The position numbers and the translations under genes are program-made. From DASQFI01 sp035633215 (GTDB lineage: Bacteria; Acidobacteriota; Vicinamibacteria; Vicinamibacterales; SCN-69-37), in assembly GCA_035633215.1 (NCBI GenBank), contig DASQFI010000010.1, forward strand, positions 186,001 through 250,000: a stretch of DNA of 64,000 bases. The letters are read 5' to 3'. The notes beneath the pieces were generated by a model that ran no database searches, had not been told where the DNA came from, and saw nothing but the letters and a program-made list of their open reading frames with translations. Below, piece after piece: positions 18,423-26,357 of this stretch. Within the stretch, counting starts at the first letter, position 1; every line of letters begins with the position of its first letter.

Positions 18423-19310
18423 ATGTCTTATAGATTCAAGCGTCGGGAGAGGGTGGATGAGGGAGTGCATCGCGTCGCGGCAGAGGAGCTCGAGCGGGCC
18501 CTGCGCGATCTTCACGGGCCGAAGCGCCCCGGGGCGATTCACCGGGCACGCAAGGGATTGAAAAAACTCCGCGCGGTCTTGCGCCTGGTGCGCTCGAGTG
18601 TGGAGCCCGCGATTTTCGCTCGCGAAAATGCGGCCTTCAGAGACCTCGGCCGACGACTCTCGGTCGTCCGAGATGCCGACCTGCTCGTTGAGGTCGTCAA
18701 GGAGCTCCGGCCCGAGCGCGCGCCCGCGGCCGCGTTCGATCGCGTCGTCGCGAGGTCGCTCCAGCATCGCCGAAGCGTGCACCGTGAATTCTTCGAGCAG
18801 GGCAGAGCGCTGGCCGATCTCCGCCAGTCGCTTTCGGAAGGCCGATCGCGGCTGCGTGACTGGATCGGCAGCGACATCACCAGCAGGACGATCCTGAAGG
18901 GTCTGGAGCGAAGCTATCGGCGCGCGGGCGACAGCTTCGAGGCGGCCCGCCGGAGTGAAAACGACGAGCGATGGCACGAGTGGCGAAAGCGTTCGAAGGA
19001 CGTGTGGTATCACCTGCGCCTGATCGAGGGTGCCTGGCCTCCGGTGTTCGGCGCGGTCGTCACGCGCTGTGGTGATCTCGCGGACCGGCTAGGCGACGAC
19101 CACGATCTCGTGGTCATCGGCCATCGCCTGGCGGAGCTGGCCCCGGGGGCTGAGGCCGGGCGCGAATTGAGCCGTCTCAGAGCGTTGATTACCCGCAGGC
19201 GCGAGAAGCTTCAGGCTGAAGCACGCGACACCGGGCGCCGCCTGTTCGATGAGAAACCGCGCGCGTTCCGACGCCGCGTCGGCGCGTGCTGGCGGGAGTG
19301 GCGAAGGTAG
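18423..19310 (+). CDS. CHAD-domain protein
   Basis: A 295-residue, very Arg-rich all-helical protein with conserved histidines in the CHAD pattern: PGAIHRARKGLKKLRAVLRLVR, a central helical bundle, RWHEWRKRSKDVWYHLRLI and LADRLGDDHDLVVI. CHAD (conserved histidine alpha-helical domain) proteins bind polyphosphate and can localise to polyP granules; many are linked to CYTH triphosphatases. Here the divergent neighbour is a pyrophosphatase-like protein instead. ATG 18423 is chosen over GTG 18417; only 14 bases separate the two start codons. Confidence 0.85.
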   Translation: MSYRFKRRERVDEGVHRVAAEELERALRDLHGPKRPGAIHRARKGLKKLRAVLRLVRSSVEPAIFARENAAFRDLGRRLSVVRDADLLVEVVKELRPERAPAAAFDRVVARSLQHRRSVHREFFEQGRALADLRQSLSEGRSRLRDWIGSDITSRTILKGLERSYRRAGDSFEAARRSENDERWHEWRKRSKDVWYHLRLIEGAWPPVFGAVVTRCGDLADRLGDDHDLVVIGHRLAELAPGAEAGRELSRLRALITRRREKLQAEARDTGRRLFDEKPRAFRRRVGACWREWRR

Positions 19311-19368
19311 CTGCAGAGAAGTAGTATTGCCCGCCTGACACGCTGTTCCCCAATGAAGGAGGCTCCCC

Positions 19369-20040
19369 ATGAGAGCGTTCAAGACGTTGTCCGTGATTTC
19401 TCTCGTCCTGGTATGGTCCGCCGTGACGCAAGCCCAGGACCCCGTGAAGGTCGATTCGGCGCACTACAAGGTCGTGTTCGAAAACCCAGCCGTCCGGCTG
19501 CTGAAAATTGATTACGCCACAGGGGCGAAGAGTCAGATGCATCAGCATCCGGACTCGCTCGTCGTCTTGCTGACGAACGGTAAGGTTCGCTTCACGACAC
19601 CGGATGGCAAGTCGGAAGACGTCGACATGCCCAACGAATCGGCGACGTATTCAGCCGCCGGCACGCACAATCCCGCCAATATCGGTGGGTCACGACTGGA
19701 AGCCCTGTTGGTCGAGTTCAAAACGCCCGCGCCCGGCAAGGCGGCGCTGCCGACATCTCGCCCTGGAATGACGCTCAAGAGTCTGGCCGAGGGCCCCCGT
19801 GCGACGGCCTACCGCTCGACGTCCGATGCGTCCTTCCAGGAGCCGGCCGGCTCGAAGCATGACTTCGATCAGGTGGTGATTGCGCTCGGCGCGGCCGAGA
19901 TGTCACTGAGCATCGACGGCAAGCCGGCGAAAACGAAGTGGGCGCGCGGGGACGCGGTCTTCATTGGCCGCAACGTGCCGCACGAGGCCAAGAACCTGTC
20001 CGGAAAGCCTGTGGATTTCGTGATTGTAGCGATCAAATAG
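19369..20040 (+). CDS. Exported double-cupin protein
   Basis: A 223-residue protein with a signal peptide (MRAFKTLSVISLVLVWSAVTQAQ). Two small beta-barrel cupin units follow. The first has KSQMHQHPDSLVVLLTNGKVRF with His ligands; the second has KHDFDQVVIALGAAEMSLSI and WARGDAVFIGRNVPHEAKN. The start follows a strong GAAGGAGG ribosome site. Cupins of this type may be metal-dependent or may simply bind a ligand; the function cannot be read. No operon partner: the downstream 300 bases are a VOC-type pseudogene and a palindrome. Confidence 0.85.
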   Translation: MRAFKTLSVISLVLVWSAVTQAQDPVKVDSAHYKVVFENPAVRLLKIDYATGAKSQMHQHPDSLVVLLTNGKVRFTTPDGKSEDVDMPNESATYSAAGTHNPANIGGSRLEALLVEFKTPAPGKAALPTSRPGMTLKSLAEGPRATAYRSTSDASFQEPAGSKHDFDQVVIALGAAEMSLSIDGKPAKTKWARGDAVFIGRNVPHEAKNLSGKPVDFVIVAIK

Positions 20041-20094
20041 GCGCCGGACATTCTTTCGGAACGGGATGTCGAGAATCGCGCCTCGGCTCCGACT

Positions 20095-20346
20095 TACAGG
20101 CAAAACGCGGGAATTCCCGCACAGATCGACGAGTACTGGGACAAGCTCACGGCGGATGGCGGCGCCCCCGGCCAGTGCGGCTGGCTCAAGGACAAGTTCG
20201 GGCTCTCGTGGCAAATCGTCCCGACCGCGCTGAGCCGGATGCTGGGCGATCCCGATCCCGAGAAGTCGGGGCGGGTGATGCAGGCAATGCTGCAGATGCG
20301 GAAGCTCGACCTGAACCAGCTGCAGAGGGCGTACAACAGCGCGTGA
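20095..20346 (+). pseudogene. C-terminal half of a PhnB-like VOC protein, no start
   Basis: About 80 codons encode AGIPAQIDEYWDKLTADGG...CGWLKDKFGLSWQIVPTALSRML, then MQAMLQMRKLDLNQLQRAY. This is the C-terminal half of the PhnB-like (3-demethylubiquinone methyltransferase-like) VOC family. The N-terminal half and start codon are missing; upstream bases are out of frame or unrelated. It is the second VOC remnant in the window. Confidence 0.7.
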
Positions 20347-20356
20347 TGCAGAAATG

Positions 20357-20420
20357 CGTAGGGCGGATTGATCTCCAAATCCGCCGCGGGGGGCGGACTT
20401 GGGAATCAGTCCGCCCTACG
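20357..20420. repeat. CGTAGGGCGG palindromic element, copy 1
   Basis: Left arm 20357-20385 and right arm 20392-20420, 29 bases each with about five mismatches, ending in CGTAGGGCGG/CCGCCCTACG. The left arm is identical to the reverse complement of the right arm of the copy at 28201-28265. It ends 6 bases before the DUF2490 gene start. Confidence 0.8.
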
Positions 20421-20426
20421 AGAGAC

Positions 20427-21122
20427 ATGACGTCGTGTCGTGCGGCGCTGGCCGCCCTCCTCATCACCGGCGCCGGAGTCGTCACTCCGGCGCCGGCATG
20501 GGCTCAAGTCGTCACCGACGAGCGGTTGTGGACGAACCTCAGTCTTCAGGAGCGTCAGGGCACCGAGTCGCCGTGGCGTTGGTCGAGCGAGTTCGTCCTC
20601 CGGACACGCGAAGGGCTCGACGAAGTGGATGTCGTCGTCATGCGCGGACTGGTGGGGTACGACCTCACCGAGCGGTCGAGCGCCTCGGTGGGATTCGGCC
20701 TCATCCCGTCGTTTCCGGCATCGGGCGGCACACTCCTCGAGAAACGCCTCTTCGAGCAATACCTCTGGAGCGGACGGTCGCTCGGCGGATTGCTGGCCTT
20801 GCGGACGCGGTTCGAACAGCGCTGGGCCGAGGCCAATAGCGGCCTGGTCTGGCGTCTCAGGCAGCAAGCCCGGTACACGCGGCCGATGGCGCCGCGGAGC
20901 CGCTACTCCCTTGTAGTCTGGGAAGAGATTTTCTTTCATGCGAACAAGACCGTGCGGTACGTGCGAGGCTTCGAACAGAACCGGGTGTTCGGTGGCATTT
21001 CCCGCACGATGAGCGATCGGGTCCGAATCGACATCGGCTATCTGAATCAGTTCAGCCGAAGCGCGAGCGGACCGAACCGGCTCAATCACATTCTGTCGGC
21101 CGGCACGGTCGTCGCGTTTTGA
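20427..21122 (+). CDS. DUF2490-type outer-membrane beta-barrel protein
   Basis: A 231-residue protein with a signal peptide (SCRAALAALLITGAGVVTPAPAWAQ) and alternating beta-strands typical of the DUF2490 barrel: DERLWTNLSLQERQGTESPWRWSSEFVLRTREG, RLFEQYLWSGRSLGGLLALRTRFEQRW, YSLVVWEEIFFHAN and GFEQNRVFGGISRTMSDRVRIDIGYLNQF. It ends with an aromatic residue, as outer-membrane proteins do. The function is unknown. The ribosome site region is immediately next to the palindrome, so translation may be influenced by it. Confidence 0.82.
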   Translation: MTSCRAALAALLITGAGVVTPAPAWAQVVTDERLWTNLSLQERQGTESPWRWSSEFVLRTREGLDEVDVVVMRGLVGYDLTERSSASVGFGLIPSFPASGGTLLEKRLFEQYLWSGRSLGGLLALRTRFEQRWAEANSGLVWRLRQQARYTRPMAPRSRYSLVVWEEIFFHANKTVRYVRGFEQNRVFGGISRTMSDRVRIDIGYLNQFSRSASGPNRLNHILSAGTVVAF

Positions 21123-21133
21123 AAAGACTCAGT

Positions 21134-21245
21134 AACTTGGAACTGAGAACTTAGAACTGAGAACTCGAGACCATGGTCCTCGAAACTGCGATCGTCACGA
21201 GCCGTGTCCGAAGTTCTTGGTTCAGAGTTCTAAGTTCTGAGTTCT
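21134..21245. repeat. Inverted pair of AACTTAGAACTGAGAACT repeats between convergent genes
   Basis: Left arm about 21134-21165 and right arm about 21211-21245 are imperfect reverse complements built of AACTTAGAACTGAG units, with a 45-base spacer. It fills almost the whole gap between the DUF2490 and beta-barrel gene stops and could terminate both. Confidence 0.65.
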
Positions 21246-21246
21246 A

Positions 21247-21867
21247 TTAGAATCGGTAGCTCACGAGCGAACCAACACGCGTCAGGTGCTTGATCGTCGG
21301 ACGGTAGATCCGTTCGTCTTCGTACACCCTCTGGTAGCGCACGTCCAGCCCGAACCCCAGTCCCCGCCAGACGAGAACATCGACGCCGCCGCCAGCGCTG
21401 ATGACCGGCCGCATGTCGGCCTGGCGCTCGCACGGATTGCAGTTGCCAATCCCGCGAGCGTCGCGACGGATCCGCGCCGCTCCGCCGCCGGCCGCGACAT
21501 ACGGCCGCACTCGTTCCATGCCGCTCGGCAGCTCGGCGACGAAGTTCGCCGTCACTGAAGACACCCGCGCATGAAACGATCCCGGCCCGCACACCGTTCC
21601 GGTGAGACAGGTCGGGACGAATTCGGCGATGGTCAGGTCGGACAAGTGGGTCAGATCGCCTTCGACACCGAAACGCGGCGTGAAGCGGTAGCTCGCCGAC
21701 AGACCGACCGTCGCCGTTGACTGTCCGCTTCCGACCGCTCCGCTGACGAAGCCGCCGATACGCGTCGCGCCATTCGGGGTCTGTGCGGTTGCGGGCAGCG
21801 CATATGAGAGCAGGGCAAGCGCGATCGCCGCACTCACGAATGTACGCAGATGCCGGGTTGGATTCAT
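21247..21867 (-). CDS. Outer-membrane beta-barrel protein (OmpA/OmpW-like fold)
   Basis: A 206-residue protein with a signal peptide (TFVSAAIALALLSYALPATAQ) and an eight-strand-like barrel pattern: IGGFVSGAVGSGQSTATVGLSASYRFTPRFGVEGDLT, RVSSVTANFVAELP, VRPYVAAGGGAARI, PVISAGGGVDVLVWRGLGFGLDVRYQRVY and the C-terminal GSLVSYRF. Two loop cysteines pairs (CLTGTVC, CNPC) may form disulphides. It is a small porin-like or structural barrel; a specific function cannot be read. Confidence 0.8.
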   Translation of the reverse strand: MNPTRHLRTFVSAAIALALLSYALPATAQTPNGATRIGGFVSGAVGSGQSTATVGLSASYRFTPRFGVEGDLTHLSDLTIAEFVPTCLTGTVCGPGSFHARVSSVTANFVAELPSGMERVRPYVAAGGGAARIRRDARGIGNCNPCERQADMRPVISAGGGVDVLVWRGLGFGLDVRYQRVYEDERIYRPTIKHLTRVGSLVSYRF

Positions 21868-21985
21868 GGGACCTCCCAGATCGACTGCACATCATTACGA
21901 CGACGGGATGTTCCCGCTTTACACCCTCAGAAAAACACGAGTCCGAACCCTATTCACATACTGGAGGGAACTAACGACTTTCGAC

Positions 21986-22663
21986 CTACATCGCCGTCCG
22001 GGTGCAGCGGAACTCGATCTCGAGCGTGATCTTGTCGTCCACGCTCAGCAGCCGCGCCAGCGACGGCTTCGTCATCTTGAAGTCCGCGAAGTTGATCGTC
22101 GTCGTGGCGCGTCCTCCGACGGAAGTGGCGCCAAATGTCGCGACGACGTTCCAGGTGGTTTCCTTCGTGACGCCGTGCAATGTCATATCCGTGATCAGCT
22201 GGAAGCCGGCTTGTGCCTGTTGGCCGACCGGCAGCGGCGCCGGTAGTCCGACCGCGCGCTTGGCGACAATCACCAGCGTCGGAAACTTGTCGGTCTCGAG
22301 CGTCCGCGTCTGAATGTAGCCGTCGCGCATCGACTGATCGCTCGCGAGCGTCTTCAGATCCACGGTCAGCTTCGAGTCCGCGCCAATCGTGCCGTCAGGG
22401 TTGACCACAATCGCGCCCGTGATCGCCTCGGTCGTCCCGACGGCCTCACTCGGGAAGCTGATGCCGGCCAGTTGCTCCGTCACTTTGTATCTGGCCCTGG
22501 TTCCGCTGGTGACCTCCAGCTTGTGTGGCTTGGTCTTGTCCGGCGCAGGGGGCGCGCCAGCCCTGCCGCCGGGCGGAGCCTGCTGGGCGCTGATGAAGGT
22601 TCCTTGCCCCACGAACAACAGGAGCCCGGCGAGAGTTGCGGTGATGATCTGTCTCGTCAGCAT
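21986..22663 (-). CDS. YceI-family periplasmic protein
   Basis: A 225-residue protein with a signal peptide (ATLAGLLLFVGQGTFISAQ), a Pro/Gly-rich spacer and a lipocalin-like YceI barrel: ITGAIVVNPDGTIGADSKLTVDLKTLASDQSMRD, KFPTLVIVAKRAVG, ITDMTLHGVTKETTWNV and TTINFADFKMTKPSLARLLSVDDKITLEIEF. YceI proteins bind isoprenoid-like lipids in the periplasm. About 120 bases of AT-richer DNA separate it from the beta-barrel gene. Confidence 0.9.
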   Translation of the reverse strand: MLTRQIITATLAGLLLFVGQGTFISAQQAPPGGRAGAPPAPDKTKPHKLEVTSGTRARYKVTEQLAGISFPSEAVGTTEAITGAIVVNPDGTIGADSKLTVDLKTLASDQSMRDGYIQTRTLETDKFPTLVIVAKRAVGLPAPLPVGQQAQAGFQLITDMTLHGVTKETTWNVVATFGATSVGGRATTTINFADFKMTKPSLARLLSVDDKITLEIEFRCTRTAM

Positions 22664-22724
22664 TGGTCCATCCTCAGGTTGCGGCCGGACGCCCAGCCAA
22701 GCGACATTCTAAGATCAGATATTG

Positions 22725-23381
22725 ATGCGCTGGATCACGTTCGACTGCTTCGGCACGCTCGTCGACTGGAATTCGGGTTTCGAGGCGATCCTTCGGCCAA
22801 TCGCCGGGCCGGAAACCCCTGCGCTCATCGCCGCCTATCACCGCTTCGAACGCGCGCTTGAAGCCGAGAGCCCGCACCGGCTGTACAGGGACGTGCTGAC
22901 CACGGGCCTGGTGCGCGCCGCGGAAGAGATCGGCGTCCCGCTCGGCGAAAAGCACGCCCGCGCGCTGCCCGATCAGTGGGGAACGCTGCCGCTGTTTCCG
23001 GACGTCGAGCCGATGCTGGCCGCCTTGCGCGCGGAGGGCTACCGCCTGGGTGTCCTCACGAACTGCGACGAGGACCTGTTTGCCAGGACCCAGCGGTCGT
23101 TCCTGTTGCCGTTCGATGAGGTCGTGACCGCGGAGCGGGTCCGAGACTACAAGCCTTCGACGTCCCATTTTCGATTTTTCGCCCGCTCCACCGGCGCCGG
23201 ACCGGCAAACTGGGTTCACGTCGCTCGTAGTTGGTACCACGACATCGTTCCGGCAAGACAAATAGAGGTCCCGCGCGTGTGGGTGGACCGTGACGACACC
23301 GGCGAGGATCCGTCAGCGGCGTCCATACGTGTGATGTCGGCAGTCGAGGTCTACGCGGCGATCGTGACGCTGCGTTCCTGA
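22725..23381 (+). CDS. HAD-family hydrolase (haloacid dehalogenase-like)
   Basis: A 218-residue cytoplasmic hydrolase. Motif I is ITFDCFGTLVDW with the nucleophilic Asp, motif II is GVLTNCDEDL, the Lys of motif III is in RVRDYKPSTSHF, and VHVARSWYHDIVPARQI and RVWVDRDDTGEDP form the motif IV area. The layout and length match the type II 2-haloacid dehalogenase/phosphatase branch. The substrate is uncertain. ATG 22725 is chosen over TTG 22722. The gene is divergent from yceI, with a 61-base gap. Confidence 0.87.
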   Translation: MRWITFDCFGTLVDWNSGFEAILRPIAGPETPALIAAYHRFERALEAESPHRLYRDVLTTGLVRAAEEIGVPLGEKHARALPDQWGTLPLFPDVEPMLAALRAEGYRLGVLTNCDEDLFARTQRSFLLPFDEVVTAERVRDYKPSTSHFRFFARSTGAGPANWVHVARSWYHDIVPARQIEVPRVWVDRDDTGEDPSAASIRVMSAVEVYAAIVTLRS

Positions 23382-23414
23382 CGATTCGGAATCTGGTCAA
23401 GCGGCTGGAATCTC

Positions 23415-24515
23415 TCACCCCATCACTTCAGTGAGGTACCGAACCCAATTGCCGCCAACGATCTTCTCGATGTCGGCGCTCCGGTAGCCGCGCCGCGCCA
23501 GACCCTGCGCGATAGTGCGGAACCGCTCGGGGGGATCCAGTTCCTTGATCCACGGCGGCCACCGGACGCGGTAGACCGGCTTGAAACTGGTCAATCGCGG
23601 GACGTACCAGCTTTCGCGCGTGTGGATTGCCTCGATGCCGCGGATGGAGTAGTCGGACGCGAGCCCGACGTGATCGATGCCCGCGACCTTCACGGCATGG
23701 TCGACGTGCCGGAGGTAGTCGTCGAATGACGTCTGCGGCGTCGGTCCGATGAAATAACCGAGCGTCGCGATCCCCGTGACGCCGCCCTTGTCCGACATCG
23801 CCTTCAGCAGCGCGTCGGACTTGGCGCGCACATGGTCGTAAATCGTCTTGCACATCGTGTGCGTGAAGGCTGGCGGCCGTTTGCTCACGAGAATCCCGTC
23901 GCTGCTCGTGGCTTCCCCGCAGTGAGACAGGTCCACGACAATCCCGAGCTGGTTCATGCGCTCGACGACGGCGACGCCGAAGTCCGAGAGGCCGGCGTTG
24001 GTCCGTTCCGTGCAGCCGTCGCCGAGGAGGTTGCGCGAGTTGTAGGTCAGCTGGATGCATCGCGTGCCGGCCGCGTGCAACACGTCGAGATTGCGGATGT
24101 CGCTCTCCACGATCGTCGCGTTCTGGAATCCGAGCAGCACGCCGACGCGGCCGCTCTTTCTGGCGGCGGCGATGTCGGCGCCGCGCGCGATCTTCATCAG
24201 CCGGTCCGGATACTGCTCGAACCGCCGCTGCCAGGTGGTCAGGTCGTTCCTGGCGACCGTGAGATTTCGATTGGAGAGGCTGGTGTGAATGGCGGCGAGC
24301 CCCGCGGCTTTGTAAGCCGCAAAAATCAGCTCGGGATTCTGCCAGTCTTCGTCGGCCGACAGCGCGTCGATGACGAGGCTGCGGTCGAAGAGCGCGGTGA
24401 CGTCGGCGGCCGAGACGGCCGGTTGGCCGCGCTGCGGCAGCGACGCGTTGCCGACGAGAGACGCACCCATCAGCGCGCCCGACGTCGCGATGAACTCACG
24501 CCTGTTCATGGTCAT
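23415..24515 (-). CDS. Tat-exported dipeptidase, peptidase M19 (membrane dipeptidase) family
   Basis: A 366-residue protein with a twin-arginine signal (MNRREFIATSGALMGASLVG) and the M19 TIM-barrel pattern: VGVLLGFQNATI, CIQLTYNSRNLLGDGCTER, LGIVVDLSHCGEATS, PPAFTHTM and IDHVGLASDYSIRGIE. The usual first metal motif HxD (as in DGHND) reads DALSADED, so one zinc site may be altered; the later His and Asp ligands remain. It probably hydrolyses dipeptides or related small amides outside the cytoplasm. The next gene upstream on the same strand is also Tat-exported. Confidence 0.87.
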   Translation of the reverse strand: MTMNRREFIATSGALMGASLVGNASLPQRGQPAVSAADVTALFDRSLVIDALSADEDWQNPELIFAAYKAAGLAAIHTSLSNRNLTVARNDLTTWQRRFEQYPDRLMKIARGADIAAARKSGRVGVLLGFQNATIVESDIRNLDVLHAAGTRCIQLTYNSRNLLGDGCTERTNAGLSDFGVAVVERMNQLGIVVDLSHCGEATSSDGILVSKRPPAFTHTMCKTIYDHVRAKSDALLKAMSDKGGVTGIATLGYFIGPTPQTSFDDYLRHVDHAVKVAGIDHVGLASDYSIRGIEAIHTRESWYVPRLTSFKPVYRVRWPPWIKELDPPERFRTIAQGLARRGYRSADIEKIVGGNWVRYLTEVMG

Positions 24516-24587
24516 GTGCCTAGATATCAGTCAGGACGCCTTGCCGCAATACGAAAATCGGTCGTGGTCGGCGCGGACAGCCCCGCC

Positions 24588-26282
24588 CTACAGATGTCCG
24601 AGCGCGTCCATCCAGTCGTACGTGACCTCTTTGCCCATCAGCCGCCAGCGGCTGGGCCAGGCGGTCTGCTGCCAGTCGAGCGGCTCGCCGAGCGGCTGAG
24701 GACGCGCGGCGATCGCGAGGGCGTCGCGGAGATCGCGTCGCTGCGCCTCGCCCAGCGCATCGGGCGCGAGTGAGAGAAAAAGCATCGTGCCGCTGCGGGC
24801 GAGCAGGTCGAGCCACTGGCGGTTGAACGCCCAGGGGACCGCGTTCGTGACGCCGACGCAGTCGGCATCGCCCACGTAGAACGTGCCGTGCTGCGGGCTG
24901 CGGAACGCCAGCGTGTTCACGCCCATCTTCCGCGTGCGCGCCCACTCGCGTCCGCTCGTGTCGTCGCCAATCCGGCAGATGTCGAAGATGCCCGCTGAGA
25001 GGTGGCTGACCGTGTTGCAGCCGATGATCAGCGCCTCGCCCGCGGCCGTGCGAATGGTCTGGTACAGCTCCTCGATCACCTCCGCGGTGGTTCGCGTGGG
25101 TCCGGTGGCGAACGTCCAGCCGTCTCTCGTCAGCGCGTCACCCATCGTCGATCCCCATCGTCCGAAGAGATCGAACGTGGAGTAGTCGTGTTTGATCAGG
25201 TCGTAGCCCCACTGACGAAGACGCGCGATGTCGTCCGCGACTTTCTTGCGGACCTCGGGCACCGTGGGGTCGAGGATCGTCCGCTCGCGCGGCAGCCGCC
25301 ATGCGTCGGGTGTATCAGCCGGCGCCAGCAGCGGACGGATCCAGATGCCGGGACGCGCGCCGATCCGGCGAATCTCGCTCGCCAGGCCTGGCATGTCCGG
25401 GAACTTCTCGTTGCCGCGGTCCCAGGTGCCGACGCCGGGCCGGCCCTGACCCCGTTCCGGCTGCCAGCCGTCGTCAATCACCGCGAACGGCCGGTTCGGA
25501 TCGGTGGGTGACAGCTCCACGACATTCCGGGCATCGGTGAGCACGGTGGCGGCGCTGTTCTTGCCGTACGCCCAGTACCAATCGTTGCTGCCGTAGACCG
25601 GATCGCGCGGCAGCCGAGGCCGCGCGCACATCTGCGTGCAGAACGCGCGAATCGACGCGAACGCCGACGCTTCCGCGCCTCCCTGACGACAGACGATCTC
25701 GCAGACCGTCAATGTGCGCGCGCCAAGCTCGACGCCGGCGCCGCCGCTTCTCACGTCGGCCCACAAGCTGATGCCCTGGGGGTCGGCCTGCCAGAAGCAG
25801 AACGCTTTCGCGCCCGTGCGCACGCCGTACGCATGCGTGAACCGACCGTCGAACGTCGCGAGATACCACGGCATCACGCGGTCCGGAACGAAGCCGCGCC
25901 ACTCCAGGTCGCCGTACCCGCGCTCCCAGGCGTCGCCCATCAATTGGCGGACGGCCTCGAGCCGTCCCCGCCAGCGGAGACGCAGCCGCCTGACCGCCGA
26001 GGAGGGCGAGGACAACTGCACTCGCAGGGATCCCTGGCCTGGCGAGGTCGTGACGACGACGCCCCCGTCTTCCCAGCGATCTTGTCCGCTGCGACGCAGC
26101 GAGCGCTCCGCGGTGCTCGTCGTCTGGACGATGACACTATCCGGCGGACGGATGAGATCCAGGAATGTTCGGGGGACGGCGGTCTGAAAAGAAGTCACTC
26201 CCTCGCGGCGGCTTGCCGACAAGGGCATCGACAGACCGGCCGCGACGCTGGCGCCTTGCAAAAATTCCCGGCGGGAAATCAT
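24588..26282 (-). CDS. Tat-exported TIM-barrel glycoside hydrolase (alpha-galactosidase/GH36-GH27-like)
   Basis: A 564-residue protein with a Tat signal (MISRREFLQGASVAAGLSM). An N-terminal beta-sandwich region (~30-230) is followed by a TIM barrel carrying clan-D-like motifs: SNDWYWAYGKNSA, PFAVIDDGWQ, RPGIWIRPLLAP, WGYDLIKHDYSTFD (candidate nucleophile Asp) and FDICRIGDDTSG (candidate acid/base Asp). The likely reaction is hydrolysis of alpha-galactosides or a related alpha-glycoside in the periplasm. The family assignment is by motif only. Its TAG stop is formed by CTGTAGGGCGG, a half-copy of the palindromic element found at 20357 and 28201. Confidence 0.78.
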   Translation of the reverse strand: MISRREFLQGASVAAGLSMPLSASRREGVTSFQTAVPRTFLDLIRPPDSVIVQTTSTAERSLRRSGQDRWEDGGVVVTTSPGQGSLRVQLSSPSSAVRRLRLRWRGRLEAVRQLMGDAWERGYGDLEWRGFVPDRVMPWYLATFDGRFTHAYGVRTGAKAFCFWQADPQGISLWADVRSGGAGVELGARTLTVCEIVCRQGGAEASAFASIRAFCTQMCARPRLPRDPVYGSNDWYWAYGKNSAATVLTDARNVVELSPTDPNRPFAVIDDGWQPERGQGRPGVGTWDRGNEKFPDMPGLASEIRRIGARPGIWIRPLLAPADTPDAWRLPRERTILDPTVPEVRKKVADDIARLRQWGYDLIKHDYSTFDLFGRWGSTMGDALTRDGWTFATGPTRTTAEVIEELYQTIRTAAGEALIIGCNTVSHLSAGIFDICRIGDDTSGREWARTRKMGVNTLAFRSPQHGTFYVGDADCVGVTNAVPWAFNRQWLDLLARSGTMLFLSLAPDALGEAQRRDLRDALAIAARPQPLGEPLDWQQTAWPSRWRLMGKEVTYDWMDALGHL

Positions 26283-26337
26283 CGACGTCCTGGCTGCGAC
26301 GGCATCGTTGTCACGCAGCGTGTCGCGAGGATAACAG

Positions 26338-26357
26338 CATTCTTCAGCAGCCTGCTA
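26338..26357 (-). repeat. TAGCAGGCTGCTGAAGAA motif containing the flap endonuclease stop codon
   Basis: Read on the reverse strand, the stop codon TAG of the flap endonuclease gene begins TAGCAGGCTGCTGAAGAAT, nearly identical to the sequences starting at the stop codons of two unrelated genes (10270 and 17826). Confidence 0.55.
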
